Shown one piece after another: positions 33,155 to 41,803 of a DNA stretch of 64,000 bases; within the stretch, counting starts at the first letter, position 1; the number at the start of each line of letters is the position of its first letter. The notes beneath the pieces were generated by a model. The model was not told the DNA's origin. It was given only the letters and a program-made list of their open reading frames with translations, and ran no database searches. This DNA comes from Cellulomonas aerilata (GTDB lineage: Bacteria; Actinomycetota; Actinomycetes; Actinomycetales; Cellulomonadaceae): the NCBI RefSeq assembly GCF_007991755.1, contig NZ_BJYY01000001.1, positions 248,001 through 312,000 on the forward strand. Reading direction: 5' to 3'. Position numbers and translations under genes: made by a program.

Positions 33155-35772
33155 AGGTCCCCGACGCGCTGCAGGAACCGCATGGCCACCCACCCGACCG
33201 GGATCCGCAGCCAGTACGTCATGACGCGGAAGAGGATCGCGACGGACGCCGCGACACCCGGGTTCAGACCACCGGCGGTCAGGCCGGTGGTCAAGGCGAT
33301 CTCGATGGTCCCGATGCCGCCCGGTGTCGGGACGGCGGCACCCGCGGCGTTGCCGACGAGGTAGATCAGCGCGACCTGCACGAGGGTGAGGTCCTGCCCG
33401 AACGCGCGCAGGCACGCGTCGAACGCCAGCACGTAGCCCATGGTCATGACGACGTTGCCGCCCACCGCGAGCCCCATCCGCCACGGGTGCCCGACGACGG
33501 CGATCAGCCGCGGCCAGGTCTGCCGGACCGTCGGCAGGGTCTTGCGGGCGATCCACTGCCGCACCACCGGCACCAGCAGCGACGAGGCGATCAGCGCCGC
33601 CACGATGCCGACGACGACGAGCATGCTCACGCTCGGCCCGGAGAGCCGCGGCGTGGTGCCGGTCCCGGAGATGACGGACAGCAGGAGCAGCAGCACCACC
33701 GTGACGACGAACTGCGACACCTGGACCAGCGCCACGGTCGCGACCGACAGCGACGCCGTCACGCCGCGCCGGGTGAGCATCCGCAGGTTGAGCGCGGCCG
33801 GTCCGATGCCGGCCGGGGCCGCGAGGGCGACGAACGCGCCGGCCGCCTGGACGAGGGTCGCCCGCCACACCGGCAGCCGGACGGGGGAGAACGCGACGAA
33901 CGCCAGGGCGGCCCCGAGGAACGTGACCAGGCCCAGGACGAACGCGACCACGCTCCAGCGCCAGTCGCTGGCGGCGAGGGCCTCGCCGATCTCCTCGACG
34001 TTCATCCGGGTCAGGACGACGATGACCGCGGCGACCGTGAGCAGGATCGTGATGAGGGTGCGGGCGCCGAAGCGCACGAGCTGCTCGGGCTCGACGTCGG
34101 CGTCCGGCATGCGCTCGACGAGGGCGCCGCGCAGGTCGGCGAGCACGTGCGGGCGCGCCCGCATCTCCTCGCGCGTGCGGTGCGGCAGCGCGGGGGTCTG
34201 CAGCAGCGGGCCGATCGCGGCGATGTCCTCCTCGGGCAGGACGGCGACCGCGGACTCCAGCGCGCGGTGCGCCCCCACCCGCACGGCGAGCAGTGCGAGC
34301 ATCTGGGTCAGGTCCATGCGCCTCGACAGCAGCTTGGACGCGACGTCGCCGGACTCCCAGCGGGTGATCCACACGACCGGGTCGGGGGTGCGGGCCTCCA
34401 CCAGCACGACGTCGGACGTCAGCGCGCGGTGCGTGACGCCGGCGTCGTGCGCGAGGTGCAGCTGGGCCCAGATCGCCCGCAGGTGCGCGTCGGTGAGCTC
34501 CGCGAGGTCCAGGTCCCGCAGCGGGACGGCGCTGTCGAGGTGCTCCTGGACGAGCAGCATGGAGTCGTCCGCCTCGGCGACGCTGAGCAGCGCGGGGGTC
34601 CGGACGCCGGCGGCGTGCGCGGCGTAGGCGAGCAGCGCGGCCCGTTCCGCGGCCTGCCGCAGCGAGACGAAGGAGCGGCCCTGCAGGCCCCGCAGGCGCA
34701 GGGATCGCCACGACCGCGCGAGGGCGCCGACGACCTGCCGGTCGCCGTCGAGCACCACGACCGTGTACCGGCCACCGTCCAGCGTGGTCATGTCGTAGAC
34801 CCGGTCGTCGGAGATCCGGGTCATCGCCTCGGCGGCCGGCGCGGCGGTGTGCGTCGTGACGATGCCGTCGCGAGCCATCGCGGTCGAGCCGGTCCGGGCC
34901 ACCGGGCCGGAGGTCGCCGTCCCACCGGCGGCCGCGACCGGGATCGGGACCGTCACCGCCTCCGCGGGGTCCGCCGGTGCCGGGGGGGCGGACGAGGGGT
35001 CGGGCCGGTGCACGCGCTCCAGCCGCACGGGGTCGAAGCCGGCCCGCCGCACGCCGTCCACCAGGGCGGACCCGTAGGCGCGCTCGGACCTCACCCCGGA
35101 GGCGTAGCGCGTGGCCAGGCCCGCGACCCGGCCCAGCAGCACCGCGACGCCCGCACCCGGGAGGGCGGTCGTGCCGGTGATCAGGGCGACGCCGACGGTG
35201 ACCCACACCAGGTTCCAGGACCACGTGACGGTGCGCCGCCGGCCGCGGGGCCCGGCCACGGTCAGCAGCGCGACGACGGCGACGAGGTAGGCCGGGACGG
35301 TCAGGGCCGACCGACCGGAGACCCCGGTGGTCGAGAGCGCGGCGACCAGGTTCGGGCTGCCGAACGCGCCGAGGGCGCCGACGACGATTGCGCTGAGGAT
35401 CAGCCCGCCCAGGGCGGCGGCCGTGGCGTCCAGGACCTGCCGGCCCAGGCGGCGCACACCGAGCTCGATGAGCACCGCCGCCGGCGCGATGAACGTGACC
35501 AGCACCTCCAGCAGCGCGACGGGCACCGTGAAGAGCTGCCGCAGCAGCCCGCCGACGCCGCGGACGTCCTCCGCGACGCCGGTCGTGGTCGCGTGTGCGT
35601 ACACGGCGAGCAGCAGGACGAGCGCCACACCCAGCGCGGAGAGCACGAGCATGAGCAGGTCGCTGGGATGGTGCACCCGGACGGTCGGGGTGTCGATGAT
35701 CTGCACCCCGTGCGCGGGAGACCCGCGGCGCTCGTGCCCCGCGCCTGGCGGGGCGGTGAGCTGCTCCTGCAT
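33151..35772 (-). CDS. UPF0104/LPG-synthase-type flippase fused to a kinase-like domain
   Basis: 873 residues. Residues about 36-220 hold roughly six helices. A cytoplasmic region (about 310-560) resembles aminoglycoside- or protein-kinase-like folds: AAERAALLAYAAHAAGVRTPALLSV, MLLVQEHL and HDAGVTHRALTSDVVLVEA (440-460), where the catalytic-loop Asp of HRD is replaced by Ala. Residues about 570-873 form the UPF0104/YbhN membrane domain (APAGIGPAALNLRMLTRRG, NAAGAAVPTPGGIGTIEIALT). Probably a lipid or glycolipid flippase with a regulatory pseudokinase. It is divergent from a small HTH gene across two palindromes and coupled to the RDD gene. Confidence 0.85.
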   Translation of the reverse strand: MQEQLTAPPGAGHERRGSPAHGVQIIDTPTVRVHHPSDLLMLVLSALGVALVLLLAVYAHATTTGVAEDVRGVGGLLRQLFTVPVALLEVLVTFIAPAAVLIELGVRRLGRQVLDATAAALGGLILSAIVVGALGAFGSPNLVAALSTTGVSGRSALTVPAYLVAVVALLTVAGPRGRRRTVTWSWNLVWVTVGVALITGTTALPGAGVAVLLGRVAGLATRYASGVRSERAYGSALVDGVRRAGFDPVRLERVHRPDPSSAPPAPADPAEAVTVPIPVAAAGGTATSGPVARTGSTAMARDGIVTTHTAAPAAEAMTRISDDRVYDMTTLDGGRYTVVVLDGDRQVVGALARSWRSLRLRGLQGRSFVSLRQAAERAALLAYAAHAAGVRTPALLSVAEADDSMLLVQEHLDSAVPLRDLDLAELTDAHLRAIWAQLHLAHDAGVTHRALTSDVVLVEARTPDPVVWITRWESGDVASKLLSRRMDLTQMLALLAVRVGAHRALESAVAVLPEEDIAAIGPLLQTPALPHRTREEMRARPHVLADLRGALVERMPDADVEPEQLVRFGARTLITILLTVAAVIVVLTRMNVEEIGEALAASDWRWSVVAFVLGLVTFLGAALAFVAFSPVRLPVWRATLVQAAGAFVALAAPAGIGPAALNLRMLTRRGVTASLSVATVALVQVSQFVVTVVLLLLLSVISGTGTTPRLSGPSVSMLVVVGIVAALIASSLLVPVVRQWIARKTLPTVRQTWPRLIAVVGHPWRMGLAVGGNVVMTMGYVLAFDACLRAFGQDLTLVQVALIYLVGNAAGAAVPTPGGIGTIEIALTTGLTAGGLNPGVAASVAILFRVMTYWLRIPVGWVAMRFLQRVGDL

Positions 35773-35806
35773 GGCGCGAGTCTAGGTCCAGGTCACGCCG
35801 AGAATT

Positions 35807-35849
35807 GTCAATCTGAGTTGACACGCTGTGCGTGTCAACCTAGGTTGAC
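35807..35849. promoter_or_regulatory. Twin 16-bp palindromic operators between the flippase and HTH genes
   Basis: GTCAATCTGAGTTGAC (35807-35822, 7 of 8 pairs) and GTCAACCTAGGTTGAC (35834-35849, perfect) have centres 27 bp apart. Their facing halves also form TTGACACG-N5-CGTGTCAA. This AT-richer block lies between the divergent start codons and is very probably the binding site of a dimeric regulator, most simply the adjacent HTH protein. Confidence 0.75.
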
Positions 35850-35866
35850 GACTGCGGTCGCACGAG

Positions 35867-36124
35867 GTGACCCGGGTGGTGCGGAGGCGCGGAGTGGAGG
35901 CGGTGACGTTGGCGGTCCTGGCGAGCCGGGCGGAGGACGACGACCCGATCCGGGCGCTCGCAGCGCTCGCCGAGCTGCGCCGGCAGATCGACCGGCAGGA
36001 GGAGCTCGTGGTGCGCCGTGCCCGCGTGCGTGGGCTGTCGTGGGCGGCGATCGCCACCCTGCTCGGCGTCAGCCGGCAGGCGGTGCACCGCAAGCACTCC
36101 GGCTCACTGTTCGGCCGCAGCTAG
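35867..36124 (+). CDS. Small helix-turn-helix DNA-binding protein
   Basis: 85 residues from GTG 35867. GTG 35894 (MEAVTLAVLASRAEDDDP), which has GGAGG before it, is an equally good start giving 76 residues. A helical dimer-like segment (IRALAALAELRRQIDRQEELVVRRARV) leads to the HTH LSWAAIATLLGVSRQAVHRKHSG at the C-terminus. It has no ligand or receiver domain, so it resembles the short one-domain regulators of actinobacteria. It probably binds the twin palindromes 18 bp upstream and represses itself and the divergent flippase-RDD operon. The 3' end overlaps the CPBP gene by 4 bp. Confidence 0.8.
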   Translation: MTRVVRRRGVEAVTLAVLASRAEDDDPIRALAALAELRRQIDRQEELVVRRARVRGLSWAAIATLLGVSRQAVHRKHSGSLFGRS

Positions 36125-36909
36125 CTCAGACCCAGCGCGCTGCGCCACTCGGCCGGGACGAGCGCGTAGCCGACGAAGGCGACGACGTCGAGCACCGTGT
36201 GCGCGACGACGAGCGGCATGACGCGCCGCCGCCGCCGGTAGTACTCGGCGAAGACGACGCCCATCACGGCGTTGCCGACGAACGGGCCGAACCCCTGGTA
36301 GAGGTGGTACGAGCCGCGCAGCAGCGCGCTGGCCGCGACCATCAGGACCGGGGACCAGCGCAGCGAGTCGAGCCGCTCCATGAGGTAGCCGACGGCGACG
36401 ACCTCCTCCAGCAGCGCGTTCTGCAGCGCGGACAGGACCAGCACCGGGACGGTCCACCACAGCGCGTCGAGCCCCGACGCCTGGACGTCGACGGTGATCC
36501 CGATCGCGCGGCCGAACGCGTACAGGCCGAGCCCCGGAAGGCCGATGAGCGCGGCCAGCCCGACACCGACGGCCAGGTCGCGGCCGGGCCGCCGGCCGTC
36601 CAGGCCGATCCGGCGCACGGCGCTGCGCCCGTCGGCGGACAGCAGGTAGAGCGCCAGCGCGACCGGCACGAGGGCGAACGCGATGCCCAGCAGCTGGTAG
36701 GTGAGGTCGACGTAGGGCCGCGGCGACCTGCTGACGTTGAGCGCGGTCGACTGCTCCCCGAGCGGGGTCAGTGCCGTCAGCCGCGCGACGATGCTGACCA
36801 CCGAGTACAGCGCGGACTGGCCGAGCGACAGCCCCAGCACGATCCACACCTCGGCCGTCCACCGCTGCCGGAGGGCCGCGGCGCTCGGTGCCGGGACGTC
36901 GAGGGTCAT
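36121..36909 (-). CDS. CPBP family intramembrane metalloprotease
   Basis: 262 residues with about seven helices. The CPBP/Rce1-like motifs are present: the glutamate pair in NALLEEVVAVGYL, the histidine in LLRGSYHLYQGFGPFVGNAVMGVVFAEYY, and the last histidine in VVAHTVLDVVAFVGY. These residues bind zinc in the membrane. The substrate is unknown; relatives process prenylated or bacteriocin-like peptides. ATG 36909 was chosen because the frame upstream encodes only Arg-rich shadow. It diverges from the regulator/ABC operon. Confidence 0.87.
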   Translation of the reverse strand: MTLDVPAPSAAALRQRWTAEVWIVLGLSLGQSALYSVVSIVARLTALTPLGEQSTALNVSRSPRPYVDLTYQLLGIAFALVPVALALYLLSADGRSAVRRIGLDGRRPGRDLAVGVGLAALIGLPGLGLYAFGRAIGITVDVQASGLDALWWTVPVLVLSALQNALLEEVVAVGYLMERLDSLRWSPVLMVAASALLRGSYHLYQGFGPFVGNAVMGVVFAEYYRRRRRVMPLVVAHTVLDVVAFVGYALVPAEWRSALGLS

Positions 36910-36994
36910 GGCGCTCAACCTACGGTCGGCCCCGGACGGGGGCGCGGTGGTCGGCCCGGGACGACGGCGACGGCGATTGCCACTGCGACGGCCC

Positions 36995-37034
36995 TTGTCC
37001 TCCCAGGTTGGACAAAGTAGTTTGCAGGACAAAG
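36995..37034. promoter_or_regulatory. Candidate operator of the regulator-ABC operon
   Basis: TTGTCC-N9-GGACAA (36995-37015) followed by a direct copy of GGACAAAG (37010-37017 and 37027-37034). This AT-richer block lies 29 bp before the first gene of the operon. It may be bound by the winged-helix protein encoded second in the operon. Confidence 0.4.
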
Positions 37035-37062
37035 CCAGTACCGATTGCCGAGGAGTCACCCC

Positions 37063-37722
37063 GTGCGAGACGACGCCGACCGCCCCCGGGCCGCCGTGAT
37101 GCCCGACGACGACCCGCCGCTCGACCCCGCCGGCAGCGCCGCGCTCATCGCGGCGCAGCGCGCACGGGTCGCCGCCGAGACGGACGTCGACGGTCGGCTG
37201 CTGTTCGGGGTGTGGGGCGCCGCGTGGCTGCTCGGGTTCGGCGCGCTCTGGGCCGTCGCCGGCGACCGGCCCGCGCTGGGCTGGTCGCCGGCGGCGGCCG
37301 GGGTCCTGTTCGCCGGCCTGCTCGTCGCGGCCATGGTCGTCACCTCGGTGCACGTCGCCCGCCGCACGTCGGGGGTGCACGGCACCTCGAGCCTCCAGGG
37401 GGCCATGTACGGGTGGGCGTGGTTCCTCGGGTTCGTCGCGGTGTTCGCGCTCGCCTCCGGGCTCACCCGCGCCGGCGCCGGCGCCGGCGTCGTCCAGGTC
37501 GCGATGACCCTGGTGCCGCCGCTGCTGGTGGGCGTGCTGTACATGGCCGGGGCCGCGATCTGGCGGGACCGCGCGCAGTTCGCCCTGGGGGCGTGGATCC
37601 TCGTGGTCACGATCGTGGCGTCGTTCGTCGGCACGCCCGGGATGCTCGCGGTGATGTCGCTCGCGGGTGGCGGCGGGATGCTGGCCGCGGCGGTCGCCGA
37701 AGCCGTCCGGCGGCGGTCCTGA
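37063..37722 (+). CDS. Membrane protein of unknown function
   Basis: 219 residues from GTG 37063 with AGGAG 7 nt before it. An acidic N-terminus (MRDDADRPRAAVMPDDDPPLDP) is followed by six hydrophobic helices, paired as LFGVWGAAWLLGFGALWAV, GVLFAGLLVAAMVV, GWAWFLGFVAVFALASGL, VVQVAMTLVPPLLVGVLYMAG, GAWILVVTIVASFVG and MLAVMSLAGGGGML. No domain name is certain. Its stop overlaps the next start (TGATG), making it the first gene of a coupled four-gene operon with a regulator and an ABC exporter; it may sense or modulate that exporter. Confidence 0.8.
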   Translation: MRDDADRPRAAVMPDDDPPLDPAGSAALIAAQRARVAAETDVDGRLLFGVWGAAWLLGFGALWAVAGDRPALGWSPAAAGVLFAGLLVAAMVVTSVHVARRTSGVHGTSSLQGAMYGWAWFLGFVAVFALASGLTRAGAGAGVVQVAMTLVPPLLVGVLYMAGAAIWRDRAQFALGAWILVVTIVASFVGTPGMLAVMSLAGGGGMLAAAVAEAVRRRS

Positions 37723-38069
37723 TGCCCGCCCCCGGCGACCTCGACCCCGTCATCCACACCCAGGCGCGGCTGCGCATCATGACCACGCTGACCGCCCTGC
37801 CCCCCGGGGACCGGCTCACGTTCCCCCGGCTCCAGTCGCTGCTGGACGCCACCGCCGGGAACCTGTCGACCCACCTGCGCCGGCTCGAGGACGCGGGGTA
37901 CGTCGCCGTCACCAAGGGTCACATCGGCCGGGTGCCGGCCACCCACGTGGAGGCGACGCGCGCCGGCCGGCGGGCCTTCGAGGACTACGTCGCCCAGCTG
38001 GCGGCGCTCCTGACCCCGCCCGCCGGCACTCGCGGCGAGCCTGCACCGTCGAAGGGGACGAGCGCATGA
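37722..38069 (+). CDS. Winged-helix transcriptional regulator
   Basis: 115 residues. The MarR/ArsR-like wHTH covers most of the protein: IHTQARLRIMTTLTALPPGDRLTFPRLQSLLDATAGNLSTHLRRLEDAGYVAVTKGHIGRVPATHVEATRAGRRAFEDYVAQL. It belongs to the short wHTH type often encoded beside an ABC exporter and a small membrane protein. It probably represses its own operon through the inverted repeat at 36995-37015. It overlaps both neighbours (TGATG upstream, ATGA downstream). Confidence 0.88.
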   Translation: MPAPGDLDPVIHTQARLRIMTTLTALPPGDRLTFPRLQSLLDATAGNLSTHLRRLEDAGYVAVTKGHIGRVPATHVEATRAGRRAFEDYVAQLAALLTPPAGTRGEPAPSKGTSA

Positions 38070-39025
38070 CGTCGTCCACCGCCGTGCTCGAGGCCGAGCA
38101 CGTGACCCGCCGCTTCGGCGCCACCCTGGCCCTGGACGACGTGAGCCTCACCGTGCGGGCCGGCGAGCTCGTCGGGCTGCTGGGTCCCAACGGCGCCGGC
38201 AAGACGACGCTGCTCAGCCTGGTCACCGGGCTGCGCCGGCCGGACCTGGGCACCGTGCGGCTGTTCGGCGGCGACCCGCGCGACCCGGCCAGCCGCGTCC
38301 GGCTCGGCCTGACGCCGCAGGAGACCGGGCTGCCGGCGACCCTGCGGGTGGGCGAGGTGGTCGACCTCGTCGCGGGCCACTACCCCGACCCCATGCCGCG
38401 CGGGGAGGTGCTCGAGTGGTTCGGCCTCGCGGACCAGGCGCGCCGGCAGACCGGCGCGCTGTCCGGCGGGCAGCGTCGGCGGCTGGCGGTCGCGCTGGCC
38501 CTGGTCGGCCGCCCCCGCCTGGTCGTCCTCGACGAGCCGACCACCGGGCTCGACGTCGAGGCCCGGCACCTGCTGTGGGCGGCGCTGCGCGAGTACCACG
38601 CGAGCGGCGCGACGGTCCTGGTGACCAGCCACTACCTGGAGGAGATCGAGGCGCTCGCCCAGCGGGTGGTCGTCATGGGGGGCGGCGTCGTCCTCGCCGA
38701 CGACGCGATCGCCGCGGTCCTGGCCCGCGTGCAGGTGCGCCGGGTGGGGTTCTCGGTCGCTGCCGACGGCCGGGCCGCCGGGGACGCCGGCGACGTCGTC
38801 GGGCGCCTGCCCGGTGTGGTCGGCAGCCGGCGTGACGGGGACCGGGTGGAGGTGCTCGCGTCGGACGCGGACGCGCTGGTCCGTGCGCTGGTCGCCGACG
38901 GTGTCGCCTTCACGGGCCTGGAGGTCCGCGGCGCGTCGCTCGAGGAGGCCTTCCTCGCCCTCACCGGCTCCACGCCGGCCGTCACGTCACCGCCGCCCCG
39001 ACCCACCGAGGAGATGGCCCGATGA
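38066..39025 (+). CDS. ABC transporter ATP-binding protein
   Basis: 319 residues. Walker A GPNGAGKTT, Q-loop TPQETG, signature LSGGQRRR, Walker B RLVVLDEPTTGLD and H-loop TSHY are all in order in residues 1-225, followed by a DUF4162-like C-terminal region (VGFSVAADGR...LEVRGASLEEAFLALTG) typical of DrrA/CcmA-like drug or lipid exporters. It powers the permease encoded next, with which it overlaps by 4 bp. Confidence 0.95.
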   Translation: MTSSTAVLEAEHVTRRFGATLALDDVSLTVRAGELVGLLGPNGAGKTTLLSLVTGLRRPDLGTVRLFGGDPRDPASRVRLGLTPQETGLPATLRVGEVVDLVAGHYPDPMPRGEVLEWFGLADQARRQTGALSGGQRRRLAVALALVGRPRLVVLDEPTTGLDVEARHLLWAALREYHASGATVLVTSHYLEEIEALAQRVVVMGGGVVLADDAIAAVLARVQVRRVGFSVAADGRAAGDAGDVVGRLPGVVGSRRDGDRVEVLASDADALVRALVADGVAFTGLEVRGASLEEAFLALTGSTPAVTSPPPRPTEEMAR

Positions 39026-39882
39026 CCACCCTGCCCACCTCCGACCCCGTGCCGACCCGGCCCGCCCCGGTGGGGGCGACGTCCGTCCGCACCCCGCACC
39101 CGGGGCCCGACGACGCGCGGCCGCTCGTCCGACCGACCCTCCGGCTGGCCGGGCTGCACGCCCGCTACCAGTTCCTGGAGACCGTCCGGGTGCCGATCGC
39201 CGTGATCGGCAACACGGTGTTCCCCGCCCTGGCGATGTTCTTCTTCGTGGTGCCGCAGCGCGCGGTGGCGTCCGACCCGGTCGCCGCGACGGCCGCCGTC
39301 GGGCAGCTGGGGATGTTCGCGGTGATGTCGACGTGCCTGTTCACCTACGGGGCGGGCGTCTCGGAGGACCGGCAGCAGCCCTTCGACCCGTACCTCCGCT
39401 CGCTGCCCGCCGGCGCCGGTCCGCGGATGGTCGGCCGCGTCGTCAACGGTGCGGCGTTCGCGCTGCTCGGCCTGCTGCCGTTGGTGATCATCGGGTGGCT
39501 GTTCACGGACGCGGCGGTGACCCTGGGCCGCCTCCTGCTCAGCGTCGTGGTGATCGCGGCGTCGGCGCTGCCGTTCCTGCTGCTCGGCCTCGCGGTGGGC
39601 TACTCGCTGTCCGCGAAGGCCGCCCTGCCGGTCGTCCAGGTCCTGCTCTTCCCGATGGCGTTCGCCGGCGGGATGTTCATGCCGCCGGAGTTCTTCCCCG
39701 GGTGGCTCGACGCGATCTCCCGGGCGCTGCCGAGCCGGGCCGGACGTGACCTGCTCGTCCAGGCGCTCACCGGCGAGGCCGCGCCGGCAACCGCGCTGCC
39801 GGTTCTCGTCGGCTGGGGCGTGCTGTTCGCCGCGCTCGTGGTCTGGGCCTACCGCCGGGACGAGGGCCGGCGCTTCCACTGA
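39022..39882 (+). CDS. ABC-2 type transporter permease
   Basis: 286 residues. A long Pro-rich N-terminus is followed by six helices of the ABC-2 family (VPIAVIGNTVFPALAMFFFVV, MSTCLFTYGAGVSEDRQQPFDPYLRSLPAG, LPVVQVLLFPMAFAGGMFMPPEFFPGWLDAISRALPSR). The PP-x-FPGW-x-D wording near the end is diagnostic. It forms the export channel for the preceding ATPase. Last gene of the operon; 117 bp of featureless sequence separate it from the convergent HNH gene. Confidence 0.93.
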   Translation: MTTLPTSDPVPTRPAPVGATSVRTPHPGPDDARPLVRPTLRLAGLHARYQFLETVRVPIAVIGNTVFPALAMFFFVVPQRAVASDPVAATAAVGQLGMFAVMSTCLFTYGAGVSEDRQQPFDPYLRSLPAGAGPRMVGRVVNGAAFALLGLLPLVIIGWLFTDAAVTLGRLLLSVVVIAASALPFLLLGLAVGYSLSAKAALPVVQVLLFPMAFAGGMFMPPEFFPGWLDAISRALPSRAGRDLLVQALTGEAAPATALPVLVGWGVLFAALVVWAYRRDEGRRFH

Positions 39883-39999
39883 CCCTCGTCCGGCCGGCGT
39901 CGTCTCAGACGCACCCGCCCGGGCGTCGGTGCGGCAGGGTCGCCGGCGACAAGCCCGGCTCGATGCCCACGTCGACCGACGACGGCGCGCCGGGAGCCG

Positions 40000-41787
40000 T
40001 CACGGGTCGACGAAGTACGCCGGCACCCTCATCCCGGTCACCGGGTCGTCCACCCAGTCGAGCTCGGGGACGTCGCGCGCGTCGGCTGCCGCCCGCAGTC
40101 GCGGAAGGTCCTGCGTGGGCGTGGGCGTGGCCGTGGGCGTGGGCGCGGACCGCGGCTCGAGGTGCGCAGGGGGGCGGGCCGGAGGGGACGTCCCCGGCGG
40201 ACCCTGCGCGCATGCTGCACGGACCGCCGTCGCCACCGCCGCTTTCGTCGGCACCGCCGCTCTCGCCGCCGGCACCGCCCCCGTCGCCCCCGTCGTCGCC
40301 GCCGGCGCAGGTCCGCGCGGTGCCACGACCCGCCCGGCGGAGTCCACGAACCGGTAGGTCACGCGCGTGATGGTGTCGGACGCGTCGGACGTCGACGCCC
40401 TATCGCCAGGCGGCGCCAGGATCGGGGTGATCACGAGGTCCCGGCGGTGCACCTCGTGGTGGTGGAAGCTGCAGAGCAGGACGCCATTGTCGACGGACGT
40501 GGGCCCGGCGTCCCGGTCCCACCACTGCACATGGTGGACCTCGCACCAACGGGCGGGCGCGTGGCACTGCGGCCAGCCGCACCCGCGGTCGCGGGCCGCG
40601 ATGGCTCGGCGCTGGGGGGCGGTGAACAGCCGCCGCGCGCGACCGGCGTCGAGCGGGACGCCGTCGGCGTCGACGACCAGGCGGCTGATCTCGCCGTCGC
40701 ACATGGCCGAGGCCAGCTCGCTGACGGGGACCGGCGTGCCGTCCTCCAGCGTCGCGGGCGGGTAGCTCGTGACACCGGCGCTCGCCTCGGCGGTGCCTGT
40801 GCGTTCGGTCCCGGTCGCCTCACCGTCCGCGCCTGCGCCCGCGGCGCCGTTGGCGCCGCCTGCCTTCGCACGGCGCCGGTCGCGCTCGGCCCGGGCGGCG
40901 AGCCAGGTCTGCTCGCTGAGGATCAACGTGACCTGCTGGGGTGCATGGGCGCCTGGCTTGCCGTCGGCCAGGGTGCGCACCGCCATGGCATCGAGTGCAT
41001 CGGCGCAGCGTTGTCCGGGGTCGCGGTCGTCGTCGGCGCCGGGCCGTGGAGAGAGCGCCTCGAGCGCGAGGGTCAGACGGTGTCCGGCCATCGAGTCGAC
41101 CCGTCCCCTGATGACCGTGCCCTGCGGGGTCGTGGTCAGGTGCAGGAATCGCTCGGCCCGCTGGGCGTCGTGATCGCGCTGCAGCGCCGCAGGGTCGACC
41201 GTCGCGGCCCAGCGCGCGGCGGCGGTGGCGAACGTGCCTGCGTCGTGAGACTCGGCCATCCTCAGCAGGTGCTGCTGGCCGGCCGGGGACGCGGCGGCCT
41301 CCCGCTGCGCGGGTGAGCCGGCACTGACGACCCGGCCGATGACCGCCGCGTGCTCCAAGCCGATCCGGCCCTCGGCAACGGCGGCCGTGGCGGCCGGCGC
41401 GGCATCGAGGTGCTCGGCCTGCCGCATCTGCGCCGCAGCGGCGCGCTGCCCGGAACGGCTGGTTCGCGCCCACCACCCCACGATCGAGCGGTCACCGGAG
41501 CCCTGCCACGTGCCGGCGTCCCTCTCCGCCACCAGGACGGCCGCCCGCACTGCCGCCAGTGCGTTCACCGCGCGATCGACGTCCGCCAGCACCGGGTGAC
41601 GCTCCGCCGCCGACCATCGACCTGCCTGTGCCACCGCGGCGGACAACCCGACGACTGCCGCCCACAGGACCGCCACCTGCGACAGCGAGACGCCCGGTGC
41701 CGCCGTGCCGCTGACCGAAGCCGCCCTGGGAATCGACGCACCTGGCGGAGTGAGGGCCGCGGGAGCACCCAACATCGTGGTGGTCAC
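40000..41787 (-). CDS. DUF222 / HNH endonuclease (13E12 family)
   Basis: 595 residues. The DUF222 region (about 20-330) contains AERHPVLADVDRAVNALAAVRAAVLVAERDAGTW and GRIGLEHAAVIGRVVSAGSP; the HNH nuclease (about 440-500) has CGWPQCHAPARWCEVHHVQWW and VDNGVLLCSFHHHEVHRRD with the expected zinc cysteines and catalytic histidines. The C-terminus is Ala/Pro-rich with a TPTATPTPTQ repeat. GTG 41787 follows GGAGG. A perfect LexA box lies 17 bp upstream, so the gene should be induced by DNA damage, as known for several mycobacterial 13E12 genes. It has no terminal repeats or phage neighbours. Confidence 0.92.
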   Translation of the reverse strand: MTTTMLGAPAALTPPGASIPRAASVSGTAAPGVSLSQVAVLWAAVVGLSAAVAQAGRWSAAERHPVLADVDRAVNALAAVRAAVLVAERDAGTWQGSGDRSIVGWWARTSRSGQRAAAAQMRQAEHLDAAPAATAAVAEGRIGLEHAAVIGRVVSAGSPAQREAAASPAGQQHLLRMAESHDAGTFATAAARWAATVDPAALQRDHDAQRAERFLHLTTTPQGTVIRGRVDSMAGHRLTLALEALSPRPGADDDRDPGQRCADALDAMAVRTLADGKPGAHAPQQVTLILSEQTWLAARAERDRRRAKAGGANGAAGAGADGEATGTERTGTAEASAGVTSYPPATLEDGTPVPVSELASAMCDGEISRLVVDADGVPLDAGRARRLFTAPQRRAIAARDRGCGWPQCHAPARWCEVHHVQWWDRDAGPTSVDNGVLLCSFHHHEVHRRDLVITPILAPPGDRASTSDASDTITRVTYRFVDSAGRVVAPRGPAPAATTGATGAVPAARAAVPTKAAVATAVRAACAQGPPGTSPPARPPAHLEPRSAPTPTATPTPTQDLPRLRAAADARDVPELDWVDDPVTGMRVPAYFVDP

Positions 41788-41803
41788 AGCGTCACCTCCA
41801 TCG

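Noticed and set aside
40000-41787. HNH gene as a homing or mobile element
   Set aside because: There are no inverted terminal repeats, target duplications, transposase or intron structure; a LexA box and Shine-Dalgarno point to a resident gene.
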